Part shown: positions 54,362-64,000 of the stretch, in pieces
Position numbering within the stretch: position 1 is the stretch's first letter
How the letters are laid out: each line of letters starts with the position of its first letter
NCBI GenBank assembly: GCA_008973525.1
Contig: WACJ01000405.1
Span: forward strand, 1,674,001-1,738,000
DNA length: 64,000 nt
Source: Stenopsyche tienmushanensis
Lineage: Eukaryota > Arthropoda > Insecta > Trichoptera > Stenopsychidae
Reading direction: 5' to 3'
The notes under the pieces: generated by a model
Told to the model about the DNA's origin: nothing
The model's database searches: none
What the model saw: only the letters and a program-made list of their open reading frames with translations
Translations under genes and position numbers: made by a program

Positions 54362-54740
54362 TCTAATATATAAAAATGAATTGGGTTTTGTTCGTTCGAA
54401 ATACGCTACCATACCGTTCATCGGATTGCAATAAAACTTCGTACACTTATTGCTAAAAATTTCACAAGTAACATAGGCATAGTATAATATATAAAAATTA
54501 ATGTTTGTTTGTCCGTATTTAATGCGCTATTATACCGTTCATTCGATTGCAATAAAACTTTGCCAACTTATTGTTTGCACTTTCTCAAATAATATAAGCA
54601 TAGTACAATTAACTTACAATAGATCTTATATATAAAAATCGATGTTTTTATGTTTGTTCATATTTATTTATAATAAAACCAACAAACAATATTTTTAGAT
54701 TATTACTTCTGTGGCAGCAACGCGCCGGGTACCAGCAAGT
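54362..54740 (+). mobile_element. Helitron-like short element, copy 2
   Basis: Starts TCTAATATATAAAAATG and ends CGCGCCGGGTACCAGCAAGT, with the same internal units as 1439-1808. The two copies are strongly alike, which suggests more recent activity than most elements in the window. Confidence 0.55.
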
Positions 54741-54744
54741 ATAT

Positions 54745-55065
54745 AATAAAATAGGTTTGCTGATGGTGTAGTGGTTACTTTATACTAGGTATAGAAATAC
54801 GCACACACGATCCCTTTTAGACTAACTGCCGGTTGTAGTATAATTTTAGACGCATAGTAGACCAATGGCGCCAAATTGTGCATACGCTAAACGTCTCTAA
54901 AAACAAATTGCGTACACAAACAATGCTTGTATTAATTTAAAAACATTAACAAAGATGCGCAAAACATTTATCCAAAGTTTTATTGTAATCAAATGAACGG
55001 TATAGGAATGTATGCGAAACAAACGGACAACATGCATTCATTTTTATACATATAAGATGATTAAT
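54745..55065. repeat. short repeat shared with 16722 and a reverse Helitron-like unit
   Basis: 54745-54830 pairs with 16722-16800. 54965-55065 in the minus sense has ATGTATAAAAATGAATGC and a degenerate CGTTTGTTTCGCATACATTCC unit. Confidence 0.4.
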
Positions 55066-55069
55066 TGGA

Positions 55070-56150
55070 TCATCCAGTATAACAGTTAAAATGAACCGTT
55101 GTTTCGAACATTAATATTGTTTTTCGAATAAATGCACGAATTACGTCACCCAATCAGGACTCAAAAAATAAAGTTAATTTATACGGAGGCAACACGATAG
55201 GTGTTCTAGATAAACGTTGATTTTAATAAATCTGTTTATTTTCCTTAGGGATTTTGGCGTTTTGGCAACGATTAACTATCACTTAACGTGACGCGTACGC
55301 ACTCCAAAAATATAATTACTTTATTACGTCGTAAAGCAATCATATTTTTTTCCATCGCAACCATTTAGTAGAAGCACTAAGTCATCTTTTTCGTATTAGT
55401 AGTGGAGCGAAAAAAAATTGTAATGCTCCATCGTCACGCAAAAATCTTGTTAGGGGGTTAGCACCATTTTGATGCGTTATTTATGAGAAAAAAATGTTTA
55501 CATCCAAAACTATTTAATAACAATAAAAATAAAAGAGCTTTTTACATTATTAAAGATGTGAGAGAAGCCCACGATGATACCGTTATTCAGCCATTATCCA
55601 CTGAAGCAGGAGAATACGTCGTGAATAAACAATCGCTGCTTCTAAATTCTTTATTGTACACACAACTAAGTAGTAGTTAAACTTGTAAATATTGAAATAC
55701 ATTAAGTCATTTGGCTTCGTTTCACTATGCAAAGAAAAAAATCCATGGAGCTATGTGAAGAACGTAAAATATATGAATAAATCATAGTACGTATTCAACT
55801 GTTGGATAAGATCTCTTCGATCTACGAATGATCACAATGTTGCATTTATTTAACAAATAGTATAATTCAAATGCACGTTGGCCGTATATGTGATTGTAAT
55901 ATTGTATACTATTATTTAAGCGCATCTAAAAGCTTAAATACGATATATTAACTAAAGAAATATGTTTGTTCGTTGAGTTGCATTTTAAAAAGTAATGTTA
56001 CAAGGGCTTTGTCGGCCATTTTGTTTAGTCACAGTAATTTCTTCCGAAGGAGAGATCGTCGTGCTTCCACCACCTCTCATCCGTGCGTCATCCGTTTTTT
56101 AACTTATTCATAATATTATATTCATCGGAGCCTTGTGGAAGTTTATAGTA
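55070..56150. other. no gene recognised
   Basis: An open frame at 55483-55680 (65 codons, Lys/Asn-rich start) has no motif. AT-rich elsewhere. Confidence 0.4.
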
Positions 56151-56154
56151 GTGA

Positions 56155-56310
56155 TGTGATGAGTCGACAACATGTCACGAAGTTGGTTAGGTTGTACAGA
56201 GAAGGCCGTTATGATACTCATGACCAAAACGAGTAATGGGAGACCATCAGTGATTTCTGAAGAACTTGTGTATAAAAATGAAAAATAAATGCAAAATGAT
56301 GTGTATAATT
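56155..56310 (+). pseudogene. IS630/mariner-type transposase N-terminal scrap
   Basis: Reads MSRQHVTKLVRLYREGRYDT then, in a shifted frame, SNGRPSVISEELVYKNE. This resembles the 'SGRPSVVTDDLV-KV' linker after the helix-turn-helix of insect mariner-type transposases. Confidence 0.6.
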
Positions 56311-56368
56311 CCAATATTCAGGGCAATGAAATGCAATTTCTTCAACAATAAACGATAGTTAAGGTCCT

Positions 56369-58041
56369 TTAATCCATTGATCAGTAATCGCGCATATACG
56401 TGTTCAGCCTCGAGTCTGCGTACAGACCGCTGTTCATGCTAGATGGGTTGGGGAAGCTGCTGGAGAGACTTATTCTCCAGCAACTTCAGCAGCACATTGA
56501 AACGGGACTCTCCCCACAGCAGTACGGCTTCCGTGTAGACCGCTCCACAATCGACGCCATCACTCAAGTTATAGACACGGTGAAATCAGCTTGTTATTGG
56601 AGGACATGAGGTGGAATACAGCAAAACGCTGAGATACCTCGGGATCCTCATGGATAACAAGCTGACCTTTAGCAAACACATAGAAGAAGCTGCACAGAAG
56701 GCACAGAAGGTGGCAGGCGAGCTTGGACGGCTCATGCCCAGCATTGAAGGGCCAAAGCTGTGCAGAAGATGTACCATAAACGAGGTAATACACTCGATCC
56801 TTCTGTACGGAGGGCCGATATGGCATGAGTCGCTCAGACGTGACACCAACAGGCCAGACTACCTGCCCTCCTGAAGCAATGTGGAAAACAATACCAGGGG
56901 AACAGAGAAGGACAAGGGGGAGGTTAAGTGGGTAGGCACGACCGCAAAATCGTGAATCCCACACTACCCAGATTCTCTGGGTGTCTTGCGAAGATTCCTC
57001 ACCCACAGAAAAAAAAGGAAGGCCCTTTTTTTCATAAGACGCAGGCAGCTTGCGCGCCTAGCCCTGAGGATCGGGGGTTGCGAGAGTAAATATTCCAGAT
57101 CCATTCGGTATTTGGGGGTAGAGATTGATGACAAGCTCCGATTCGTCACCCACACGGAGAAGGCGGCAGCAAGGACGGCTAGCATCGCGGAGAATCTGGC
57201 TAGGTTGATGCCCAGCATTGGTGGCCCAAAAACAAGCAGGAGGCGACTCCACAATGAGGTAGTGCACTCGGTACTGTTGTACGGCGCGCCGATATGGACT
57301 GAAGCACTACAGATTGTCTGTCCAGCATGGAGCACTGAAAGGGACATCCTACGGGAGGAGTTGGGAATCAGCTCGGTCTCCCCTAGCAACATGGTACCTT
57401 CAATATTAACGGATGCTATGGCATGAAATGCGTGGTGCAAATACACGACGAGTGCTATGCGGTGGGAGGAGGGGGTTTAACGTACAAGACGACGAATAAC
57501 AGCAGAAGAATTACATTCGGGAATAGACAAATGGAGAGCCCGTGTGGCAGCTTAATTAATTAGTAGCCGGGTGGCAGCCGAAGAGGAGGAGGGGCTAAGT
57601 GAATACAGAAAAACCGTTTTCGCACATTGAGTGCGGAGAATAGTGAATCAGAGACAGAGACGGATGTCTTGTATCTCATCATTACTTGTATATCGATGAC
57701 AAGGTTGTGTTATAAAGGTATACACGTTTAAATAATTTCAAATATTACGAAAATACGAACAATGGAATTTGTCCGTATCCGGTTGAAAACCATCTGGTAT
57801 GGGGTCTTCTTAGATCGTCGATGGTCTTCTTATAATCATAAAAAATAGTAGAATTCTAAATTTAATATATTATTGTGTGCTATCAAAAGTGTTAAGGTTC
57901 ATTTTTTGATATACAAGCTTCATTCGCGCTGCGCGGTCCTGAGAGAAAAATGGATTTTTAGTGAACGATAAGTGATGGAAATACGAATATAGCATCTATG
58001 TTTAACTCAATTTAGAATTGAAACACTAATTAAAGGATTAA
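56369..58041 (+). mobile_element. PBL MITE, copy 8, split by LINE sequence
   Basis: The left end TTAATCCATTGATCAGTAAT at 56369 runs to CAGCCTCGAGT (about 56413). The family resumes at about 57598 with GAATACAGAAAAACCGTTTT and continues through AGAGACAGAGACGGATGTCT and CAAGCTTCATTCGCGCTGCG to the right end AATTAAAGGA with TTAA at 58038-58041. The interior is R1-type LINE sequence. Confidence 0.8.
56414..57597 (+). pseudogene. R1-type LINE RT fragments, two in tandem
   Basis: First piece (56414-56880): YRPLFMLDGLGKLLERLI, QYGFRVDRSTIDAITQVID (RT domain start), then after a deletion TLRYLGILMDNKLTFSKHIE and HSILLYGGPIWHE. Second piece (56986-57430): IRYLGVEIDDKLRFVTH, LARLMPSIGGP, HSVLLYGAPIWTEAL, then directly IVCPAWSTERDILREELG, so the region containing the zinc motif start is deleted. 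The two pieces represent overlapping parts of ORF2, so they are two different copies or a duplication. Confidence 0.85.
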
Positions 58042-58044
58042 CTC

Positions 58045-58520
58045 GGCAAATATAACATACTCTTTATGGCAAATAATTTATTGAATAGGATTTCTTCAGG
58101 TGTGAGTGGCGAAATTATCGGCAGTCTTTAATTCTATTTAAACTCTTGTTGCAAATAATTCACTCATAATTAGTCCAAATTGATAATTCATTTTGGAATT
58201 GTTGATAGAATAAAAGAAGTTATATTAGGAAGACCGGAAAATTTTGAGACCTTATGTTTGAGCTCAGTTTGTGATCAGACGCAATTATTAAACACTATTT
58301 TTGTGCAACAGATATTTTTATTTTATTTTTAAAGATAAAATATCCAGATGGATAATGGAATAGAAAAAAATAAATGGCTCTAAAAAAAAACAAAAACAAA
58401 AAAGGTTATTTTTGCACATGGTGGGATATGCGGGGAATAATTCAATTTGAATTAATAAAACCGAAAGAAACTTTAATTACCCCCTTTTAAATATTATAAT
58501 TGAAATTAAGCTTTAAAGGG
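58045..58520. other. no gene recognised
   Basis: AT-rich, with A-runs near 58380. Confidence 0.4.
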
Positions 58521-58525
58521 TCTTT

Positions 58526-58616
58526 TTAACCCATTGATGAGGAATCTCGCATATGCTGTGAACGGATTCGAGTGATACAGAAAGAGCATTTTTGCACGTT
58601 GATTGCGGAGATTGTG
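58526..58616 (+). mobile_element. PBL MITE left end, copy 9
   Basis: TTAACCCATTGATGAGGAAT (TTAA at 58526-58529), then GATACAGAAAGAGCATTTTT and GCACGTTGATTGCGG. It breaks off afterwards. Confidence 0.7.
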
Positions 58617-58619
58617 GCT

Positions 58620-59500
58620 ATTTAATTATGGATAGCTGAAAATAGATCAAAGTTTGCTATTTTTTTGCAAGAATTAAATGTACCACAATAAGAAGTACGT
58701 ATCAACGATTTATCCAATCGATTAAATCGCTATAATTTGATAATTCGTTTAAATGCATCCTTCCAATTACACGGTTCATAAAAACCGCGCAAATCGAGCG
58801 GCAGGACAGCACAAAACTATTCAGTTTTATTGTGTATTCCAGTTTGATATAAACAATATCATCGTATCGAAAGAACGAACGATGCGAAAAGAAGCGGTTT
58901 TAATTTGGCCGTGAAAATTCGCACAAGGCAAATTGAAAAGGGCGATTTTACACGCTCGGCTCTGGATGAATTTATTAAATTGTAGAACGAATTTTCTTTT
59001 TAGACGGTCCTAGGTCATTCGAAGAACTTGATTCCGAGCTGCAGCCAACAATAATTACGAAATCGATTAGACATCTTTAAAATGGAACAAATTGACAAAT
59101 TTACTATCGACGGCCAAATCAGCAGCCAACATTGCAAAGCAGCAATGTGATATTATCGAATTTGCGAGCTGAACAAAATATTTTACGTATGAACGTTTGA
59201 TATACAAACGCTACAATAAGAATTATTTGAGACTTGGCAGCGTAATTTTATTTACTGGAATTCCAGTGCAAATGGGTTATAAATATTTCTGGGAAAAACT
59301 AGCGTATATCAAAAAGGTTACACGTCACGGCTTACACTATCTGAGCTTCAGCAATCGGTTGAACAAATAGATTTTTGAATTTTCAGTTATAAAGGCGGTT
59401 GTTGGCAGCCATCAATGGTGAACATTATCAGTGAATTTGATTATCGTTATGTGATACAATTTCATTTGAATCCATCCAATATCATAGCCGAGCTAGATTC
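58620..59500. other. no gene recognised
   Basis: Balanced-composition stretch at 58690-59100 with no shared repeat; possibly unique intergenic sequence. Confidence 0.4.
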
Positions 59501-59504
59501 TGCT

Positions 59505-59890
59505 GTTTTGTTTACAACAATAAGATGTTGGGTGGCAGAGTTTAAACGAGGCGATAGTAAATGAACGAAGACCATAAAGGGGTATGCATTTATCACCGAA
59601 AATGCTGCAAAAATGTGGCCACGAGGTCTGTGTGTTCAACCGGTCCGTTTTTCAGATCGTTAACATGACGAATAAGCACTATGCGATCTGACGTCTTTCT
59701 CATGAATGGTCCATTGTTCTCAAGCAAAATTTTGTTTAGCAATGAAGCTCATTTCACCATGGATGGATTCGTCAATAAGCAAAATTGTGGGGTGATAAAA
59801 ATCCTCGTGTTATCCATGAAAGATGTTTACACCCAAAAAATGTTGACGACCCTTTACATGTATGTAGCTTTTGATGTATAAAATCTGGAT
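59505..59890 (+). pseudogene. mariner transposase fragments around a REP-1 copy
   Basis: 59521-59562 reads RCWVAEFKRGDSK (linker box). 59595-59690 is REP-1 in minus orientation. 59690-59800 reads KILFSNEAHFTMDGFVNKQN, the first catalytic Asp box region ('FSDEAHFxLxGYVNKQN') of a mariner-type lineage. Whether these are one element with an insertion or two elements is not clear. Confidence 0.75.
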
Positions 59891-59894
59891 GCTG

Positions 59895-60650
59895 CAATAT
59901 CAAGCGTTAAATTATTGCATCCGGCGACCTTTATATTGTATCTGACGCGATCCTCTTGGTCAACAGAATGTCAAAAAATCGCAATGCCATCTTGCATTTA
60001 CACATCCAAAATTCAATTTAAATTCACCGACAGATCGCCATGAGATCACCGACAACAATTCCCACGACCTTCTTACACGAAAAATTCAATTTCCATTAGT
60101 AATTCATAATAAACTCTCTCATCAATTACATCAAAGTGCTCATCAGAAGACTGAGGCCGAAAAAAAAATCCACGTGCATCCAGTGTGCATCATCACGATT
60201 TATCTTCTTGCCGACTCACGGATTAATTGCCTCACGACGTCTACGAAATCCCAAAGTTTGTTTACATGTTTGCCCAACAAAATCCGAGCAGAAGACCAAA
60301 GCAACTCTGCTGCTCAGAGACGCTGATAACATTCGCTGTCCTTTGAGGTCTTCCGCTCTTTGAAACAGGCGTGGACTCTAATCCTGCTGCTTTTGGCGGT
60401 CTGTGTCTTTCATATCTCGTGATTTGGGGCTCATAATAGTGATCTGCGATCACAGCTCACGAAGACCGGCGCATGAATATTTTAAGTGATCCAGCAATTT
60501 TTTAAGCGAGCTGTCATAAACAGCAATCTACTTGCTTTGCAGGACGATGATCAAAATACACAAAGCTCGAGAACTAAATGGGAAAGTCAAGCATATTTTA
60601 TGTAATTATTCCTACAAAGTAAATAAATATTATATGAATGTCTTATAACT
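59895..60650. other. no gene recognised
   Basis: Open frame at 60136-60363 (plus) without motif. Confidence 0.4.
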
Positions 60651-60654
60651 ACAA

Positions 60655-60820
60655 GACTGAAAATATCAAGTTCACGCGCTACAATTTTAGCCACGTCTAC
60701 AGAAGCTCTAGCCGACTTATATCGAAAGTAGACAACGTTTATTTAACAATAAATAACGTAAAGTGTTTGTAAACAGAAAAGCAGATTTGTAGATTTTAAT
60801 GTAATGCCGCTATGTACAAT
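60655..60820 (-). repeat. REP-5, copy 2
   Basis: The reverse complement contains ATCTACAAATCTGCTTTTCT, TTATTGTTAAATAAACG, GGCTAGAGCTTCTGTAGACG and GTGGCTAAAATTGTAGC, matching 40645-40815. Confidence 0.55.
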
Positions 60821-60967
60821 TATTCAGATTTCGAAAATTATTCGCACAAAAATATTTAAACAAATATTGGCGTAAAGTCCATTTAAATTTATTTATAAGA
60901 TTACGAAAAAATCATTAATTTTTTTACGTATGTAAATTCAATAAAAGATCGGTGATAAACACCTGGA

Positions 60968-61060
60968 TTTGCTTCTGACACCAGTGAGCCGAGAGCTTTA
61001 GCTATGAGAAGTCATGTTCTCCCCTCTCCTCCAACCATAATAAAAGAAAACTCTTCGGAG
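60968..61060 (-). repeat. possible LTR/PBS remnant
   Basis: GCTTCTGACACCAGTGAGCC resembles the PBS complement plus LTR end of the Leu-primed family, but no further LTR sequence is recognisable. Confidence 0.35.
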
Positions 61061-61076
61061 TCTTAAATTCAGGCCG

Positions 61077-61448
61077 ATGGGACAGAACTTATCCGACATC
61101 CCAGAGCGCACTGCCAATCATTACATTAAGGCTAATATCATTTCGTATGTTATTATATCGTTTTCGAAATCCAAACGCAGACACATGCAATCGGAGCAAA
61201 TGAAACGATTATTATTTTTTACGGGCGCACACGAGAGAAGCGAATCCAATCGCAAAAAACTAAGCATGATGATTTTATTAATAACTTTTTTAGGCGGGCA
61301 AGTAATGCTTGGAAAAAATAGCGCCAAAGATTTAAGCGTAATTACGACCTTATACGGCATGACGAACTTGAGGCCTTTTTTTCAGCCTAATAGAATGGCA
61401 GTCATCAACCATTTTGATGATAATGAAAGAAAAAACGACTTCCCATGA
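61077..61448 (+). CDS. unknown ORF, 123 codons
   Basis: Begins at an ATG, basic in the first half, with a hydrophobic stretch MMILLITFLGG near residues 63-73. No recognised domain. GC content is balanced and no repeat overlaps it. A partially overlapping minus frame is open as well. Status as a gene is uncertain. Confidence 0.25.
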   Translation: MGQNLSDIPERTANHYIKANIISYVIISFSKSKRRHMQSEQMKRLLFFTGAHERSESNRKKLSMMILLITFLGGQVMLGKNSAKDLSVITTLYGMTNLRPFFQPNRMAVINHFDDNERKNDFP

Positions 61449-61449
61449 A

Positions 61450-62460
61450 GATCTGGCGAAGAAATTCATGCGGACGCGATCGTGAGCGACGGAGGAGAGG
61501 CTGAGCTGGGTTCTTCTGTTCCATGTTCGTGTTATGGTTTCGTTGCATCATTGCTTTTGCCGTTTGCCCTGAACAATCGACCCGGGAGAGTTGGAAAGTG
61601 TAATATTTTGTGAATAGAAACAGAAGTGAGGCATGCCGGCATAAAATATTTCAAAACTTGAAAATTGCTCAATCTTGTTTAGCGCCGCATAGCTCATGTT
61701 ATTGAGCATGGGTCGTGATGATGTGGTTTTTGTGCTTCTGCATTGCCGACGAAAACTAGATAGAGGAATGAAGGGCAAAGACGACATAAAGTTGTTTAGA
61801 GTTTATTCTAATCAATTTTTATACCAACTGAGGATATTTAAATCCAAATGACCCACGAGATTCATTCCAATGAAAGATGTTTAGAAAAAGAACTGTTTAT
61901 TTTTAAGATTTAGATGTAGAGAGTGATTCCAACTGCGAGACTTTGCTATGACGAACCCTTTTGTCAAGCACTCAATTATAAGCCTACAATGACAATAATG
62001 ACAATGACTTAGCCATGTTCATATTAGTTCTAAAATTTCCCCTCCCCGCAGTCTTTCCTCACATGCTACGCATAAGAATTGTAACCCTTTGCGTGCTGCG
62101 TTATTATAACGTGATTATTTAAATATTAATTTTATTTGTCTGAAATAATAATGAACAAAATGTCGGGGTCGTTATGCATGTCATACCCAATTACTTCAGA
62201 AAGCCGCGATTGACACCAGTGTGCATTTAAAATTTGGCGGTGTGATTTTTTTGCGATTACGGTTGTGATCGGGCCGCCCGCCGTCGGATATATAATACAT
62301 GTGTGCATTTTTTAGCATCGCAAAGGTTGACGATCTCTTGTTATAATATAAACAGGTTTGCTTTGTGGCAAGCTTTCTTTGACGAAGCAAGCACCTGTTT
62401 TATCAGCCGCTCACTTGCTGTGGACAGCGAGGACCATACAATCTGGCTAATTCATACCGC
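61450..62460. other. no gene recognised
   Basis: A minus frame at 61548-61787 and others lack motifs. A GATATATAATACATG string near 62287 is TATA-like but leads to no gene I can see. Confidence 0.4.
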
Positions 62461-62469
62461 TATGATGCA

Positions 62470-62492
62470 GGGGGCCCCAATTCGGGGCCCCC
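62470..62492. other. perfect GC hairpin
   Basis: GGGGGCCCC, loop AATTC, GGGGCCCCC: two perfectly complementary 9-bp arms in otherwise moderate-GC sequence. Confidence 0.8.
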
Positions 62493-62659
62493 AACTAATA
62501 TCAACGCGAATTGGCAAACAAAAATATAATAGGCTTTGTCTAATCAAAGCTTCTTCATAATTCATATTTGTACACCTCGCCATACGCTTGATATTGAGTT
62601 GGAATCACATTGTAACATATAAGGGTAGTTACAGAAGTACCCGACCTGACGTAGACAAA

Positions 62660-63060
62660 ACCGAGCTAGATTCTACTATGGGAGAGTCTGCTTCTTCGTT
62701 TACAATAGTAAATTATTAAGTGACAGAGTTTAAACTGAGGCCGTACGAGATGCCAAGACGAACTTCGCAGTGGTCGACTAAATGAGGCGACCACACCAGA
62801 AGTGGTGAAGAAAATCCACAAAATGATATTGGGTGAGCGTCGACTGAAAGTGTGCGAGCTAGCTGACATAATAGGCATTTCAAAAAGTGCTGTACATTGC
62901 ATATTAACTGAAAATTTGGACATGATAAAGCTGTGCGCAAGATGGATGCCGCGTTTGCATACAATGGAACAAAAGCAGCATTGTGAGGATGTTTTAATCG
63001 AGTGTTTGGCGATGTTTCACAGCAATAAAGCCGAGTTTTTGCGTTCATAATCATGGATGA
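62660..63060 (+). pseudogene. mariner transposase fragment, longest of its family here
   Basis: The non-coding lead (CCGAGCTAGATTCTACTATG) and an EFK/N box precede an open frame from 62802: VKKIHKMILGERRLKVCELA, DIIGISKSAVHCILTENLDM and ARWMPRLHTMEQKQH, ending ECLAMFHSNKAEFLRS. This covers the second helix-turn-helix and the following box of a mauritiana-like mariner. The lead is shared with 59485-59560 and the inverse of 16430-16560. The catalytic part is missing. Confidence 0.85.
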
Positions 63061-63154
63061 AATATAAATCCATGAATTTATACCTGATACAAATGAACAC
63101 CTTAAGACTGAACAGACAGCGACTTAATGGTATTAAGACTTTTAATAAGAAGCC

Positions 63155-63655
63155 GAGTTCCGAGTGCCTTCGGACTAGTCACAAAGGAATGTCTTCCAGC
63201 GCTCTTTGATCCCTCAAGAAACGCTATATCTTCCAGGTGCCCATTCTTTTCACCCTGCGCTTTTCAGAAGAGGCGAGGTTCCCGTAGGAAGACCAGTTTC
63301 AGATTATGTGCACCTGAAAATACGTTAGAGGAGGAAGGAAGATCTTAAACTAAATTCAAAAGGACTACTATGCGAGGTCACTGGCACCACAAGTATAACC
63401 TGAGTTTGAAGGGGGCTACAGCAGATGATGAACTGCAGAGGCTTCCCCTTTCCCAAGACACTCGTTTAGTATTAAGTATTAGTTCGGTCGTTCAGATGTT
63501 GAAGATAGTGGTGTCGCCTTTTGCTTAGAGTCCTCTTGCTCCTTCTGTAATCGGTTGTTTCACATTCCACTTTACAGTTCAGGGTACATTGCGGGTCTAT
63601 GTTAGCCGGGCTACTCCAGCAGCGTTTGATGAGCAAACCGACAAAGCTGCTTGAG
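63155..63655 (+). repeat. REP-2 composite repeat, copy 4
   Basis: GTGCCTTCGGACTAGTCACA, AGAAGAGGCGAGGTTCC, CAGATGATGAACTGCAGAGG, GTGTCGCCTTTTGCTTAGAG and GCAGCGTTTGATGAGCAAAC lie in the same order as at 48670-49215. It is the most complete copy. Confidence 0.65.
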
Positions 63656-63659
63656 TGAG

Positions 63660-64000
63660 GCCAAAATGAATCCCTTTTAGTTTGAATTTCAAATTTTTGT
63701 GTTTTCTTTGTAAGGTCGGGTATTTATGGGACTACCCTAGTACTTTGTTAAAGTTCCCAAAAAATCAAAATGGATATGAAATTCTTCTAAAGTATTCATG
63801 ACTCCTAATTAAATGGGAAATATGAATTAATCGATAGCATTTGAACTAAGAATTCATTAAACGTACGCCATACGTTATTGTAGCTTAAGCGGCTAAATAA
63901 ATGTTAAGAATAAAAAAAATCTTATTTCATGTTGCTGTATTCTACATTTTTGAAGTATCAAATTTTATATGGTGATATAACGCTTCTAGTGGTTGAGAGC
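63660..64000. other. no gene recognised
   Basis: AT-rich sequence to the window end. Confidence 0.4.

Noticed and set aside
55483..55680. Myb/SANT or Harbinger fragment
   Set aside because: The resemblance is limited to a handful of basic residues.
56569..57446. minus-strand ORFs of 145 and 160 codons
   Set aside because: They are antisense to clear reverse transcriptase sequence on the plus strand.

Overview
The window looks like gene-poor, transposon-dense DNA from an arthropod, most likely an insect. It is AT-rich. It holds debris of Tc1/mariner, piggyBac-like and hAT-like DNA transposons, R1-type, Jockey-like and RTE-like LINEs, Gypsy-type LTRs primed by a Leu tRNA, Helitron-like repeats and a tRNA-derived SINE. 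R1-type LINEs and this mix of mariner lineages are typical of arthropods. I cannot place the order or species. No rRNA gene, canonical tRNA gene, CRISPR array or bacterial-style operon is visible.

Only one convincing intact protein-coding gene is present: a 121-residue, single-exon, secreted PDGF/VEGF-type cystine-knot protein on the minus strand at 39297-39662. It has a plausible TATA-like stretch upstream and an AATAAA signal downstream. It lies between two diverged direct repeats (38361-38470 and 39751-39850), with a mariner C-terminal remnant just past its 3' end. A few further stretches look coding-like but are not recognised (2018-2209, 17320-17668, 50232-50495, 61077-61448).

Layout. 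1-6100: repeat debris, a 864-bp deleted mariner with both inverted repeats (2930-3793), and an LTR end. 6100-11300: mostly unassigned, then a composite repeat. 11300-14000: LTR, piggyBac-like end, hAT copy A, LTR end. 14000-19900: unassigned sequence with mariner and IS630-type fragments. 19900-23000: hAT copy B splitting a transposase fragment. 23700-30100: five mariner-type fragments including two near-complete copies (25968-26744, 27456-28404), and a SINE. 31500-32700: hAT-like element carrying a solo LTR. 34200-38200: mariner, LTR, a near-complete piggyBac-like MITE and hAT/transposase debris. 38300-39900: the PDGF/VEGF locus. 40200-46300: mariner copies, a MITE interrupted by hAT, a palindromic MITE, RTE-like LINE, and an LTR abutting a MITE. 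47700-52200: R1 LINE, composite repeat, SINE, and a mariner-LINE chimera. 52500-64000: IS630-type element, Helitron-like repeat, a MITE split by LINE sequence, and mariner fragments.

The genes do not form a pathway. The main biology is the nesting history of several transposon families and one small secreted growth-factor-like gene embedded in them. Family assignments rest on motifs read by eye; no database search was possible. Edges of diverged fragments are approximate.
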